From Azonexus fungiphilus (GTDB lineage: Bacteria; Pseudomonadota; Gammaproteobacteria; Burkholderiales; Rhodocyclaceae), in contig NZ_RBXP01000001.1 in the NCBI RefSeq assembly GCF_003634965.1, positions 1 to 64,000 on the forward strand: DNA of 64,000 nt, written 5' to 3'. The position numbers and the translations under genes are program-made. Of the stretch, positions 16,463-25,579 are shown in pieces. The notes under the pieces are model-generated. The model ran no database searches. It saw nothing but the letters and a program-made list of their open reading frames with translations, and was not told where the DNA came from. Positions within the stretch are counted from its first letter, which is position 1. Every line of letters begins with the position of its first letter.

Positions 16463-17249
16463 GACCCTGCTCGAATTCGCCGATGTCGGCTATGCCTGGC
16501 CGGATGGCCGGCCGGTCTTCAGCGGCCTGAGCTTTCGCATCGCGGCCGGCGACAAGGTCGTGCTGCTCGGCCCCAACGGCGCCGGCAAATCGACGCTGCT
16601 GCGCCTGGCCAACGGCCTGCTGACGCCGGCGACCGGCACGGTTTTCTGGGAAAACCGGGCGTTGACCGTGGACGGCCTGCGCCAGCGCGAATTCGCACGC
16701 GCCTTCCGGCAGGCCAACGGGCTGCTCTTCCAGCATCCGGAAGCGATGCTGTTCAACCCGACGGTGCGCGAGGAAATCGCCTACGGCCCGCGCCAGCTCG
16801 GCCTGGGCGGGGTGGATGAGCGGGTCGCGCACTGGGCGGCCGAACTCGGCCTCGACGGCTTGCTCGACGAGGCGCCGTTCGCGCTCTCCGGCGGCCAGAA
16901 GCAGAAGCTGGCGCTGGCCTGCCTGCTCGCCGTCGATCCGCGCTTTCTCGCGCTCGACGAACCGAGCGCCTCGCTCGATCCGGCCAGCGTCGGCTGGCTG
17001 ATCGACACACTGCTCGAATCGACCCGCACCGTCCTGGTCAGCACCCACAACCTCAGCCTCGCCGCCGAACTCGGCGAGCGCGCGCTGATTCTTGGCGGCG
17101 ATGGCCGCCTGCTCTACGACGGCCCGCTGGCGCCGGCGCTGCAGGACCTGCCATTGCTCCAGGCGGCCGGGCTGGCGCATCGCCACCGGCACCGCCACGG
17201 CGGCCTGGCACATGCGCACCTGCACGCCCACGACTGGGAATCTTCCTGA
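16455..17249 (+). CDS. nikO: ECF nickel transporter ATPase NikO (CbiO family)
   Basis: The 264-residue ABC ATPase has Walker A GPNGAGKS, a Q-loop (LLFQHPEAMLF), the signature LSGGQKQKLALA and Walker B FLALDEPSASLD. The C-terminal tail is His-rich (HRHRHRHGGLAHAHLHAHD), plausibly a nickel-binding or storage tail. It ends the nikKL-omp-MQO unit; a GTCGAC-centred palindrome follows immediately. Confidence 0.92.
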   Translation: MAETLLEFADVGYAWPDGRPVFSGLSFRIAAGDKVVLLGPNGAGKSTLLRLANGLLTPATGTVFWENRALTVDGLRQREFARAFRQANGLLFQHPEAMLFNPTVREEIAYGPRQLGLGGVDERVAHWAAELGLDGLLDEAPFALSGGQKQKLALACLLAVDPRFLALDEPSASLDPASVGWLIDTLLESTRTVLVSTHNLSLAAELGERALILGGDGRLLYDGPLAPALQDLPLLQAAGLAHRHRHRHGGLAHAHLHAHDWESS

Positions 17250-17293
17250 TTTTTGCGGTGATTTGACGGTCGACCGTCGAATTGCTGGAAAAA
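17250..17293. repeat. Two-armed GTCGAC/A-tract palindrome between nikO and maeB
   Basis: One GTCGAC core (17269-17274) has an A-tract arm on each side at the standard nine-base spacing: TTTTTGCGGT on the left and GCTGG-AAAAA on the right. The central ACGGTCGACCGT is a perfect palindrome. The T-run is on the 5' side and the A-run on the 3' side, the opposite of an intrinsic terminator. The rest of the gap to maeB (17294-17392) holds a weak CATAAT box (17316-17321). Confidence 0.8.
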
Positions 17294-17392
17294 TGCGGTG
17301 AGCGCGCAAATAATCCATAATTACGCACCCTGGGCCAAAACTTTGGAGTAACCTACAGGGTTTTCCCTAACACCTTAAGCCGAGGAATTTCC

Positions 17393-19669
17393 GTGGAAAA
17401 GGATTTGCGCGAAGCCGCTCTCGAATATCACCGCTGGCCCACGCCGGGCAAGATTTCCGTGCGCCCGACCAAGGGCCTGACCAACCAGCGCGACCTGGCG
17501 CTGGCCTACTCGCCGGGCGTCGCCGCTGCCTGCGACGCCATCGTCGAGGATGAAGCGACCGCTGCGCTGTACACCTCGCGTGCCAACCTGGTCGGCGTCG
17601 TCACCAACGGCACCGCCGTGCTCGGCCTGGGCAACATCGGCCCGCTCGCCTCGAAGCCGGTGATGGAAGGCAAGGGTTGCCTGTTCAAGAAGTTCGCCGG
17701 CATCGACGTCTTCGACATCGAACTGGCCGAAAACGACCCGGACAAGCTGATCGACATGATCGCCGCGCTCGAGCCGACGCTCGGCGGCATCAACCTCGAA
17801 GACATCAAGGCGCCGGAGTGCTTCTACATCGAGCAGAAGCTGAAGGAACGGATGAACATCCCGGTCTTCCACGATGACCAGCACGGCACCGCGATCATTT
17901 CCGGCGCCGCGATGTTGAACGGCCTCAAGGTGGTCGGCAAGAAGATCGACGAGGTCAAGGTCGTCGTTTCCGGTGCCGGCGCTGCCGCGATTTCCTGCGT
18001 CAACCTGTGGTGCGATCTCGGCATCAAGCGTGAGAACATCACCCTGTGCGACTCCAAGGGCGTCATCTACGTCGGTCGCCCGGGCGGCATGGACGAGACC
18101 AAGGCCCGCTACGCGCAGAACACGGAAAAGCGCACGCTGGGCGACGCCATGGTCGGCGCCGACATCTTCCTCGGCCTGTCGGCCGCCGGCGTGGTCAGCC
18201 AGGAGATGGTCAAGAGCATGGCCGACAAGCCGATGGTCTTCGCGCTGGCCAACCCGACCCCGGAAATCATGCCGGAACTGGTCAAGGAAGTCCGCCCGGA
18301 AGCGATCATCGCCACCGGCCGTTCCGACTACGTGAACCAGGTCAACAACGTCCTCTGCTTCCCCTTCATCTTCCGCGGCGCGCTCGACGTCGGCGCCACG
18401 CGCATCACCGAAGAGATGAAGATGGCCTCGGTGCGCGCCATCGCCGAACTGGCCGAAGCCGAAGTCACCGACGAAGTGGCCATGGCCTATCCCGGCCACG
18501 ACCTGACCTTCGGCCCGGAATACCTGATTCCCAAGCCCTTCGACCCGCGCCTGATCGTCAAGATCGCGCCGGCCGTCGCCCAGGCCGCCATCGATTCCGG
18601 CGTCGCCACGCGCCCGATCACCGACTGGGCCGCCTACCGCGCCAAGCTGTCGGAGTTCGTCTATCACACCGGCGTCGGCATGCGCGCCATCTTCCAGGCC
18701 GCGCGTCAGGCCCAGGGCAAGCGCATCATCTACACCGAAGGCGAAGATGAGCGCGTGTTGCGCGCCGTTCAGGTCGTGATCGAGGAAAAATTCGCCCGTC
18801 CGATCCTCATCGGCCGTCCGGAAGTGATCGCTCACCGTCTCGAGAAGGCCAAGCTGCGGATCAGGCCGGGCGTCGACTTCGATGTCGTCAATCCCGAGTC
18901 CGACGAGCGCTACCGCGAATGCTGGACCGCCTATCACAAGCTGATGGTGCGCCGCGGCGTGACGCCGTCGATCGCCAAGGAATCGATGCGGCGCAAGCCG
19001 ACGGTGATCGGCGCCATGCTGCTCAAGCTCGGCTACGCCGACGGCATGATCTGCGGCATGACCGGCCAGTACAGCCACCATCTCGGCGTGATCAGCCAGG
19101 TCATCGGCAAGCGTCCGGGCGTCAACACGCTGGCGGCGATGAACTACCTGATGCTGCCCGGCCGTTCGCTGTTCATCTGCGACACGCACGTCAACGATAA
19201 TCCGTCGGCCGAGGAAATCGCCGAGATGACGCTGATGGCCGCCGAGCAGGTCAAGCGCTTCGGCAGCCAGCCGAAGGTCGCGCTGCTCTCGCATTCGAAT
19301 TTCGGCTCGAGCAGCTCGGAGTCGGCGCGCAAGATGAGCGCCGCCGCCGGTCTGGTTTCGGCGATGTCGGCCGGCGAGCTGGAAGTCGACGGCGAAATGC
19401 ACGGCGACTCGGCGCTGAGCGAAGAGGTCCGGCGCGAAGCCAACCCGGATTCGCCGCTCAACGGCGAGGCCAACCTGCTGGTGATGCCGAACATCGACGC
19501 CGCCAACATCTCGTACAACCTGCTCAAGATGACCAGCGGCGAAGGCGTGACCATTGGCCCGATCCTGCTCGGCGCGGCGCGTCCGGTGCACGTGCTGACC
19601 TCGACGGCGACCGTTCGCCGCCTGGTCAACATGACCGCCCTGGCCGTCGTCGAATCGATGGAACGCTGA
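17393..19669 (+). CDS. maeB: NADP-dependent malic enzyme with phosphotransacetylase-like domain
   Basis: The enzyme decarboxylates malate to pyruvate with NADP. The 758 residues comprise a malic enzyme part (about 1-425, with the FHDDQHGTA metal-site motif and the GAGAAAIS nucleotide-binding loop) and a C-terminal phosphate acetyltransferase-like domain (about 430-758), the normal MaeB architecture in which the second domain is regulatory. The start is a GTG after a GAGG-containing leader; no better ATG lies nearby. It is monocistronic, followed by a strong terminator. Confidence 0.95.
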   Translation: MEKDLREAALEYHRWPTPGKISVRPTKGLTNQRDLALAYSPGVAAACDAIVEDEATAALYTSRANLVGVVTNGTAVLGLGNIGPLASKPVMEGKGCLFKKFAGIDVFDIELAENDPDKLIDMIAALEPTLGGINLEDIKAPECFYIEQKLKERMNIPVFHDDQHGTAIISGAAMLNGLKVVGKKIDEVKVVVSGAGAAAISCVNLWCDLGIKRENITLCDSKGVIYVGRPGGMDETKARYAQNTEKRTLGDAMVGADIFLGLSAAGVVSQEMVKSMADKPMVFALANPTPEIMPELVKEVRPEAIIATGRSDYVNQVNNVLCFPFIFRGALDVGATRITEEMKMASVRAIAELAEAEVTDEVAMAYPGHDLTFGPEYLIPKPFDPRLIVKIAPAVAQAAIDSGVATRPITDWAAYRAKLSEFVYHTGVGMRAIFQAARQAQGKRIIYTEGEDERVLRAVQVVIEEKFARPILIGRPEVIAHRLEKAKLRIRPGVDFDVVNPESDERYRECWTAYHKLMVRRGVTPSIAKESMRRKPTVIGAMLLKLGYADGMICGMTGQYSHHLGVISQVIGKRPGVNTLAAMNYLMLPGRSLFICDTHVNDNPSAEEIAEMTLMAAEQVKRFGSQPKVALLSHSNFGSSSSESARKMSAAAGLVSAMSAGELEVDGEMHGDSALSEEVRREANPDSPLNGEANLLVMPNIDAANISYNLLKMTSGEGVTIGPILLGAARPVHVLTSTATVRRLVNMTALAVVESMER

Positions 19670-19689
19670 TCCGGCGCAGCGCAATGCCC

Positions 19690-19716
19690 AGCCCCCGCCA
19701 CGGCGGGGGCTTTTTC
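19690..19716 (+). terminator. Intrinsic terminator of maeB
   Basis: A 9-bp GC stem (AGCCCCCGC / GCGGGGGCT) with a four-base loop is followed directly by TTTTT. It lies 21 bases after the maeB stop and just before the convergent sco gene. Confidence 0.9.
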
Positions 19717-19718
19717 AT

Positions 19719-20306
19719 TTATGGCTCGCCAAGCAGCTGGCGCAGGTCGGCGGCAATCGGCTCGATCAGCGCCGCTTCCGGAATCGCCAGGCGCAGCTGG
19801 CCGCGCGGGTCGATCAGGTAAGCGTCGGTACTGTGGTCGACGACGTAGTTCATGCCGCCTTCGACGTTCTTCTTGCTGTAAACGACCTTGAACTGGCGGG
19901 CAACCTCGGCGATCTGCTCTTCCGTGCCGGAGAGGCCGAGGAACTGCGGGTTGAACCACTTGGCGTAGGTGTCGGCGCGTTCCGGCGTGTCGCGCTCGGG
20001 GTCGATGCTGATGAAGACCAGCTGGACGCGTTCGGCCTCCTTGTCGCGCAGGTTGCGGATCAGGCTGGCGTACTTGCGCAGTGCCGCCGGGCAGATATCC
20101 GGACAGCTGGTGTAGCCGAAGAAGACGATCACCGCCTTGCCGCGGAATTCCTCGAAATTTCGCGGTCGACCCTGACCGTCGAACAGGTTTGCCGTCGGCA
20201 CGACGTTGGCGGCCTGCAGGTCGGGGTGGTTGAGGCGGGGTTCGCCCTTGCCGCAGGCGGCCAGCGCCAGCGCGGCGGCGAGGCCGATGAAGCTGCGTCG
20301 TTTCAT
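19719..20306 (-). CDS. sco: SCO1/SenC/PrrC-family copper chaperone lipoprotein
   Basis: Sco proteins deliver copper to or reduce the CuA site of cytochrome oxidase. The 195 residues have a lipobox ending at C18 (LALAAC), a thioredoxin fold with the copper ligands C68 and C72 (TSCPDICP) and the distal histidine in VVDHS. The ATG overlaps the mpl stop, so it is coupled to mpl though functionally unrelated. Together with ccoG it indicates aerobic respiration. Confidence 0.9.
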   Translation of the reverse strand: MKRRSFIGLAAALALAACGKGEPRLNHPDLQAANVVPTANLFDGQGRPRNFEEFRGKAVIVFFGYTSCPDICPAALRKYASLIRNLRDKEAERVQLVFISIDPERDTPERADTYAKWFNPQFLGLSGTEEQIAEVARQFKVVYSKKNVEGGMNYVVDHSTDAYLIDPRGQLRLAIPEAALIEPIAADLRQLLGEP

Positions 20307-21649
20307 GCCGAAAGCCTTTCCAGAAGTTTGCCGTGGATGCCGCCGAAGCCGCCGTTGCTCATCACCAGGATGTGGTCGCCGGGGCGGGCAGCGGCGGCGA
20401 CCGCCTCGACCAGTCCGTCGATCTGGTCGAAAACGGCGGCGCGCGGGCCCATCGGCGCGAGCGCGGCGGCGGCGTCCCAGCCGAGGTTGCCGGCGTAGCA
20501 GAAAGCGGCGTCGACCTGGCCCAGGCTGCCGGGAAGCTGGGCCTTCATCGTGCCCAGCTTCATGGTGTTCGAGCGCAGTTCGAGCACCGCCAGGATGCGG
20601 GCGTCGCCGACCTTGCGGCGCAGCCCGGCGACGGTTGTCGCGATTGCCGTCGGGTGGTGGGCGAAATCGTCGTAGACGGTGATGTCGCGGACGACACCGC
20701 GCACTTCCATGCGTCGCTTGACGTTGCCGAAGCGGCTCAGGGCTTCCAGGCCCTTGTCCAGCGGCACGCCGACGTGACGCGCGGCGAGCAGCGCGGCGCA
20801 GGCGTTGGCGCGGTTGTGTTCGCCGTTCAGCTGCCAGGTGCAGCGGCCGACCTCGCCATTTTTGTCGTGCAGGACCAGTTGACCGTCAGCGTCGTCGCCG
20901 CTGCAGCGATAGCCGGCCGGATCGTTGAAGCGCTCGACCGGTGTCCAGCAGCCGCGCGCGAGGACACGCTCGAGGCTGGCTTCGGCAGCGTTGGCGACGA
21001 TCAGCCCGGATTGCGGCAGGGTGCGCACCAGGTGGTGGAATTGTGTTTCGATCGCTTCAAGATTGGCGAAGATGTCGGCGTGATCGAACTCGAGGTTGTT
21101 CAGGACCACGGTTCGCGGCCGATAATGCACGAATTTCGAGCGCTTGTCGCAGAAGGCGGTGTCGTACTCGTCGGCTTCGATGACGAAGAAAGGCGTCGTC
21201 CCGAGCCTGGCGGAAACGCCGAAGTTGAGCGGCACGCCGCCGATCAGGAAGCCGGGGCTGATGCCTGCGTCCTCGAGGATCCAGGCCAGCATCGAACTGG
21301 TCGTGGTCTTGCCGTGGGTGCCGGCGACGCCGAGCACCCAGCGGCCCTGGAGGACGTTCTCGGCCAGCCATTGCGGTCCGGAAACATAGGCCAGGCCGCG
21401 ATCGAGGATCGCCTCGAGGAGCGGGTTGCCGCGCGAGATCGCGTTGCCGACGACGAAGGCGTCGGGGTTCAGCGCCAGCTGGTCGACGGCGAAGCCCTCG
21501 ATCAGCTCGATGCCGGCCTGGCGCAGCTGGTCGCTCATCGGCGGATAGACGTTGGCGTCGCAGCCGGTGACGCGGTGACCGGAGGCGACCGCCAGCTGGG
21601 CGATGCCGCCCATGAAGGTGCCGCAGATGCCGAGAATGTGAATGTGCAT
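20303..21649 (-). CDS. mpl: Murein tripeptide ligase Mpl
   Basis: Mpl joins recycled L-Ala-gamma-D-Glu-meso-diaminopimelate to UDP-MurNAc in cell-wall recycling. The 448 residues show the Mur ligase features: N-terminal ILGICGTFMGG nucleotide segment, ATP loop GVAGTHGKTTTS, EADEYDTAF central motif and the DDFAHHPTAI C-terminal motif. It carries one minus-strand-sense copy of the GTCGAC-type motif. It is transcribed divergently from a nucleotidyltransferase-like gene and coupled to sco. Confidence 0.94.
   Translation of the reverse strand: MHIHILGICGTFMGGIAQLAVASGHRVTGCDANVYPPMSDQLRQAGIELIEGFAVDQLALNPDAFVVGNAISRGNPLLEAILDRGLAYVSGPQWLAENVLQGRWVLGVAGTHGKTTTSSMLAWILEDAGISPGFLIGGVPLNFGVSARLGTTPFFVIEADEYDTAFCDKRSKFVHYRPRTVVLNNLEFDHADIFANLEAIETQFHHLVRTLPQSGLIVANAAEASLERVLARGCWTPVERFNDPAGYRCSGDDADGQLVLHDKNGEVGRCTWQLNGEHNRANACAALLAARHVGVPLDKGLEALSRFGNVKRRMEVRGVVRDITVYDDFAHHPTAIATTVAGLRRKVGDARILAVLELRSNTMKLGTMKAQLPGSLGQVDAAFCYAGNLGWDAAAALAPMGPRAAVFDQIDGLVEAVAAAARPGDHILVMSNGGFGGIHGKLLERLSA
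20859..20883 (-). repeat. GTCGAC-type-N9-A-tract motif (in mpl)
   Basis: On the minus strand it reads ACG-GTCAAC, nine bases, then ACGAC-AAAAA; the core has one change (GTCAAC). The spacing is exact. It is read in mpl as DGQLVLHDKN, a different frame from the TVD copies. Confidence 0.6.
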
Positions 21650-21699
21650 GTCACGTACTGTGGTTAGAATGAAGGCGATTTTACCCTGAGCGAGACATC

Positions 21700-22290
21700 A
21701 TGCCCCGCCACGACAGGCCGAGGACGGGTCCCGGGACCCGCAACGCGATTGCCGCCGCCGCGGCGCGACTGATGGCCGAGGATGGCGTCAGCGATTACCA
21801 CCTGGCCAAGAAGAAGGCCGCGCGCCAGCTCGGCCTGCCCGAGCACAGTGCCTTTCCCGACAATGCCGAGGTCGAGGCCGAGCTGCGCGCCTACCGCACG
21901 CTTTACCAGGGCGAATTGCATGTCGAGATGCTGGCAGCGATGCGTCAGTCGGCGCTGGAGCTGATGGAACTGCTGGCCGACTTCAATCCCTGGCTGACCG
22001 GTTCGGTGCTCGACGGCACCGCCGGCGAGCATTCGCACATCGACATCCTGCTCTTCGCCGACAGCGCCAAGGAAGTCGAGATCTTCCTGCTCAACCGGGG
22101 CATCGACGTCGATCACGCGACGCCGCGCAGCGACAAGGTCGAGGCCGTGCTGCAGGTGGCCACCGATACCGTCGATGCCAACCTGGTGATCCTGCCGCAT
22201 CATCTCGAGCGGGTCAGCCTGAAACACCGCGACGGACGGCCGCGCGAGCGGATGCGGGCGGCCGAGCTGCGTCTCTTACTAAAGGAATAG
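21700..22290 (+). CDS. Nucleotidyltransferase-like conserved protein
   Basis: The 196-residue soluble protein has an N-terminal helical part (AIAAAAARLMAEDGVSDYHLAKKKAARQLG) and a C-terminal half with a GSVLDGTAGEHSHIDILLF segment, matching the GS-x(n)-DxD pattern of polymerase-beta-type nucleotidyltransferases. A TAGAAT box at 21665-21670 could serve as -10. No substrate can be inferred; it stands alone between mpl (divergent) and aroQ. Confidence 0.65.
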   Translation: MPRHDRPRTGPGTRNAIAAAAARLMAEDGVSDYHLAKKKAARQLGLPEHSAFPDNAEVEAELRAYRTLYQGELHVEMLAAMRQSALELMELLADFNPWLTGSVLDGTAGEHSHIDILLFADSAKEVEIFLLNRGIDVDHATPRSDKVEAVLQVATDTVDANLVILPHHLERVSLKHRDGRPRERMRAAELRLLLKE

Positions 22291-22329
22291 GCTGGACAAG
22301 TTGCGGCGATTTGCGGCAAACTTGCCGCC

Positions 22330-22812
22330 ATGACGAAGCGAAAAACTGCTTCCAAGCCGGCGGAAAAGGCCCGCATCCTGGTGGTGCATGGCCCCAACCT
22401 GAACCTGCTTGGGACGCGTGAACCCGAACACTACGGTCGCACGACCCTGGCCGACATCAACTTGGCGCTGGCCAGGCTGGCGGAAAGCGTCGGGGTCGAA
22501 CTGGAAGCCTTCCAGAGCAATCACGAAGGCGCGCTGATCGAGCGCATCCATGCGGCCCGTGAGCAGGGCGTCCGCGCCATCATCATCAACCCGGCCGCCT
22601 ACACCCACACCAGCGTCGCGCTGCGCGACGCCCTGGCGGCGGTCGCCATCCCCTTTGTCGAGGTGCATCTGTCGAACGTGCATGCCCGCGAACCTTTCCG
22701 GCAGCACTCGTACTTCTCCGACCTGGCCGTCGGCGTCATCTGCGGCCTCGGTCACGAGGGCTATCGTTTGGCCCTCGAGTACCTTCTCAACAAGATCAAT
22801 CTGGATCAATAA
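22330..22812 (+). CDS. aroQ: Type II 3-dehydroquinate dehydratase
   Basis: AroQ makes 3-dehydroshikimate in the shikimate pathway. The 160 residues carry the type II hallmarks: [16 protein letters not shown] with the catalytic tyrosine, the [11 protein letters not shown] segment, the [12 protein letters not shown] segment and the [14 protein letters not shown] segment. A basic N-terminal extension of about 12 residues precedes the conserved part. It directly precedes accB, a common arrangement in proteobacteria, with a 54-base gap that contains a palindrome. Confidence 0.95.
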   Translation: MTKRKTASKPAEKARILVVHGPNLNLLGTREPEHYGRTTLADINLALARLAESVGVELEAFQSNHEGALIERIHAAREQGVRAIIINPAAYTHTSVALRDALAAVAIPFVEVHLSNVHAREPFRQHSYFSDLAVGVICGLGHEGYRLALEYLLNKINLDQ

Positions 22813-22825
22813 CGACAATTGTCGT
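22812..22825. promoter_or_regulatory. 14-bp perfect palindrome upstream of accB
   Basis: ACGACAATTGTCGT is an exact palindrome starting at the last base of the aroQ stop codon and ending 41 bases before accB. It has the form of a dimeric regulator operator for the accBC-prmA genes; the regulator is unknown and no T-run marks it as a terminator. Confidence 0.4.
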
Positions 22826-22866
22826 GATCATGCGCCCAAAATGCGCGAAAAATTTAGGGAGTCATC

Positions 22867-23319
22867 ATGGATCTGCGCAAGCTGAAGAAACTTATCGACC
22901 TGGTACAGGAGTCCGGCATCTCCGAACTCGAAGTCACCGAAGGTGAGGAAAAGGTCCGCATCGCCAAGCATTTCGGCGCGGTTGCCGCCCCCGTCCAGTA
23001 TGCGATGCCGGCCGCCATGCCGGCCGCCGCTGCCGCTCCGGCGGCTTCCGCGGTGAACCTCGACGACGAGGACGAGCTGCCGGAAGGCCACGTCGTCAAG
23101 TCGCCGATGGTCGGCACCTTCTACCGCTCGCCGTCGCCCGGTGCCGATGCCTTCGTTCAGGTCGGCAGCGTCGTCAAGAAGGGCGACACGCTGTGCATCA
23201 TCGAAGCGATGAAGCTGCTCAACGAAATCGAAGCCGACGCCGACGGTACGGTCAAGGCGATCCTGCTCGACAACGGCGAACCGGTCGAATTTGGCGAGCC
23301 CCTGTTTGTGATCGGCTGA
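22867..23319 (+). CDS. accB: Acetyl-CoA carboxylase biotin carboxyl carrier protein
   Basis: AccB carries biotin between the carboxylase and transferase of acetyl-CoA carboxylase. The 150 residues include an N-terminal domain, an Ala/Pro-rich mobile linker (about 40-62) and a C-terminal biotinyl domain with K116 in the EAMKL motif. A TTAGGGAG ribosome-binding site precedes the ATG. It is followed three bases later by accC. Confidence 0.97.
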   Translation: MDLRKLKKLIDLVQESGISELEVTEGEEKVRIAKHFGAVAAPVQYAMPAAMPAAAAAPAASAVNLDDEDELPEGHVVKSPMVGTFYRSPSPGADAFVQVGSVVKKGDTLCIIEAMKLLNEIEADADGTVKAILLDNGEPVEFGEPLFVIG

Positions 23320-23321
23320 TC

Positions 23322-24686
23322 ATGGCGATGTTCGAAAAGATTCTGATCGCCAATCGCGGCGAGATCGCGCTGCGCATCCAGCGCGCCTGCCGCGAACTCG
23401 GCATCAAGACCGTCGTCGTCCATTCCGAGGCCGACCGCGAAGCCAAGTACGTCAAGCTGGCCGACGAGTCGGTGTGCATCGGGCCGGCGGCGTCGGCGCA
23501 AAGCTACCTGAACGTTCCGGCGATCATCTCGGCGGCTGAAGTCACCGACGCCCAGGCCATCCACCCGGGCTACGGCTTCCTCTCCGAGAATGCCGATTTC
23601 GCCGAGCGGGTCGAGACCTCGGGTTTCGTCTTCATCGGCCCGCGCGCCGAAACCATCCGCCTGATGGGCGACAAGGTCTCGGCCAAGGATGCGATGAAAG
23701 CGGCCGGCGTGCCCTGCGTGCCCGGTTCCGACGGTGCCCTGCCCGACGATCCGAAGGAAATCATCAAGATCGCCCGGGCCATCGGTTATCCGGTGATCAT
23801 CAAGGCCGCCGGCGGCGGCGGTGGCCGTGGCATGCGCGTGGTGCATACCGAGGCGGCGCTGGTCAATGCGGTGGCGATGACTCGTCAGGAAGCCGGCCAG
23901 TTCTTCGGCAATCCCGCGGTGTACATGGAAAAGTTCCTGGAAAACCCGCGCCACGTCGAAATCCAGGTGCTCGCCGACGAGCACAAGAACGCCATCTACC
24001 TCGGCGAACGCGACTGCTCGATGCAGCGCCGCCACCAGAAGGTGATCGAGGAGGCGCCGGCGCCGCACATTCCGGCACGCCTGATCAGCCGCATCGGCGA
24101 ACGCTGCGCCGAGGCCTGCCGCAAGATCGGCTACCGCGGCGCGGGCACCTTCGAATTCCTCTACGAGGACGGCGAGTTCTACTTCATCGAGATGAACACC
24201 CGCGTCCAGGTCGAGCATCCGGTCACCGAGATGATCACCGGCGTCGACATCGTCCAGGAGCAGATCCGTGTCGCTGCCGGCGAGAAGTTGCGCTACCGCC
24301 AGAAGGACATCGTCTTCCGCGGCCATGCGATCGAGTGCCGGATCAATGCCGAGGATCCCTTCACCTTCGTGCCCTCGCCCGGCAAGATCGAGTTCTACCA
24401 TCCGCCCGGCGGTCCCGGCATTCGTGTCGATTCGCACATCTACCAGGGTTATCGCGTACCGCCGCACTACGATTCGATGGTCGCCAAGGTCATCGCCTAC
24501 GGCGATACCCGCGAGCAGGCGATCCGCCGCATGCGCATCGCGCTGTCCGAGATGAGCGTCCAGGGCATCAAGACCAACATCGCGCTGCACCAGGAGTTGA
24601 TGCTCGACGCCCGCTTCAACGAGGGCGGCACCAGCATCCATTACCTGGAGCACAAGCTGGCCGACAAGAGCGAGGTCAAGCAGTAA
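23322..24686 (+). CDS. accC: Acetyl-CoA carboxylase biotin carboxylase subunit
   Basis: AccC carboxylates the biotin on AccB with bicarbonate and ATP. The 454 residues have the ATP-grasp glycine loop [13 protein letters not shown], the catalytic [12 protein letters not shown] segment and [14 protein letters not shown]. The ATG at 23322 (Met-Ala-Met) or the in-frame ATG at 23328, which matches the usual [11 protein letters not shown] start, could be used; neither has a strong ribosome-binding site, consistent with coupling to accB. Confidence 0.97.
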   Translation: MAMFEKILIANRGEIALRIQRACRELGIKTVVVHSEADREAKYVKLADESVCIGPAASAQSYLNVPAIISAAEVTDAQAIHPGYGFLSENADFAERVETSGFVFIGPRAETIRLMGDKVSAKDAMKAAGVPCVPGSDGALPDDPKEIIKIARAIGYPVIIKAAGGGGGRGMRVVHTEAALVNAVAMTRQEAGQFFGNPAVYMEKFLENPRHVEIQVLADEHKNAIYLGERDCSMQRRHQKVIEEAPAPHIPARLISRIGERCAEACRKIGYRGAGTFEFLYEDGEFYFIEMNTRVQVEHPVTEMITGVDIVQEQIRVAAGEKLRYRQKDIVFRGHAIECRINAEDPFTFVPSPGKIEFYHPPGGPGIRVDSHIYQGYRVPPHYDSMVAKVIAYGDTREQAIRRMRIALSEMSVQGIKTNIALHQELMLDARFNEGGTSIHYLEHKLADKSEVKQ

Positions 24687-24688
24687 GC

Positions 24689-25579
24689 ATGGCCTGGCAA
24701 AACGTCAGCTTCCTGACCGATGCGGCCAGTGCCGAGCCGGTCTGCGACGCCCTGCTCGAACTCGGCGCCCTGTCGGCGAGCATCGAGGATGCCGATGCCG
24801 GCACTCCCGACGAGCAGCCGCAATTCGGCGAACCCGGCTCGGTGACCACGCCGGGCTGGGCGCATTCGCGTGTCGTCGCCCTGTTCGAGCCGGATGCCGA
24901 TGTCGCCGCGATGCTCGCCGAGGCGGCCGCCCAGGCCGGCTTGGCCGGTGCTCCGTCATTCACTGTCGAGCCGGTCGAGGAACAGAACTGGGTCCAGCTG
25001 ACGCAGGCGCAGTTCGAGCCGATCCGCGTCTCCGGGCGCCTGTGGATCGTGCCCTCGTGGCACGAGTCGCCGGATCCGGCGGCGATCAATCTGGTGCTCG
25101 ATCCGGGCATGGCTTTCGGTACCGGTTCGCATCCGACCACCCGACTCTGCCTGGAGTGGCTCGAACGGACCATCGCCGGCGGCGAATCCGTCCTCGACTA
25201 TGGTTGCGGTTCCGGCATCCTGGCGATTGCCGCCGCCAAGTTGGGTGCGGCGGCCGTGGCCGGCGTCGATATCGATCCGCTGGCGGTCGAGGCGGCCAAC
25301 GCCAACGCCGACAGCAATGGCGTTGCCGCGCGCTTTTCCGACTCGGCAGAGGCGCTGGCAGGCGAGTATGATCTCGTCGTGGCCAACATCCTCTCCAATC
25401 CGCTGCGTGTCCTCGCTCCCGCCATCTGCGCGCATGTCCGCGCCGGCGGCCGGCTCGCCCTGTCCGGCATCCTCCGCGAACAGGCCGAGGAAATCATCGC
25501 CGTCTACGCGCCGTGGATTCCGCTGCAGGTGGCCGATGTGCGCGAGGACTGGGTATGTCTGGCCGGGGTCAGGCCCTGA
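24689..25579 (+). CDS. prmA: Ribosomal protein L11 methyltransferase
   Basis: PrmA trimethylates ribosomal protein L11. The 296 residues comprise the N-terminal substrate-recognition domain, the linker ending in PGMAFGTGSHPTT and a class I methyltransferase domain with the SAM loop DYGCGSGILAIAA and the VVANILSNPL motif. It starts two bases after accC, a conserved neighbourhood in betaproteobacteria, and overlaps the next gene by 25 bases. Confidence 0.96.
   Translation: MAWQNVSFLTDAASAEPVCDALLELGALSASIEDADAGTPDEQPQFGEPGSVTTPGWAHSRVVALFEPDADVAAMLAEAAAQAGLAGAPSFTVEPVEEQNWVQLTQAQFEPIRVSGRLWIVPSWHESPDPAAINLVLDPGMAFGTGSHPTTRLCLEWLERTIAGGESVLDYGCGSGILAIAAAKLGAAAVAGVDIDPLAVEAANANADSNGVAARFSDSAEALAGEYDLVVANILSNPLRVLAPAICAHVRAGGRLALSGILREQAEEIIAVYAPWIPLQVADVREDWVCLAGVRP

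Noticed and set aside
17375..19684. Minus-strand open frame of 769 codons opposite maeB
   Set aside because: It is a mirror of the maeB coding strand, with His/Val/Asp-rich low-complexity protein and no ribosome-binding site.
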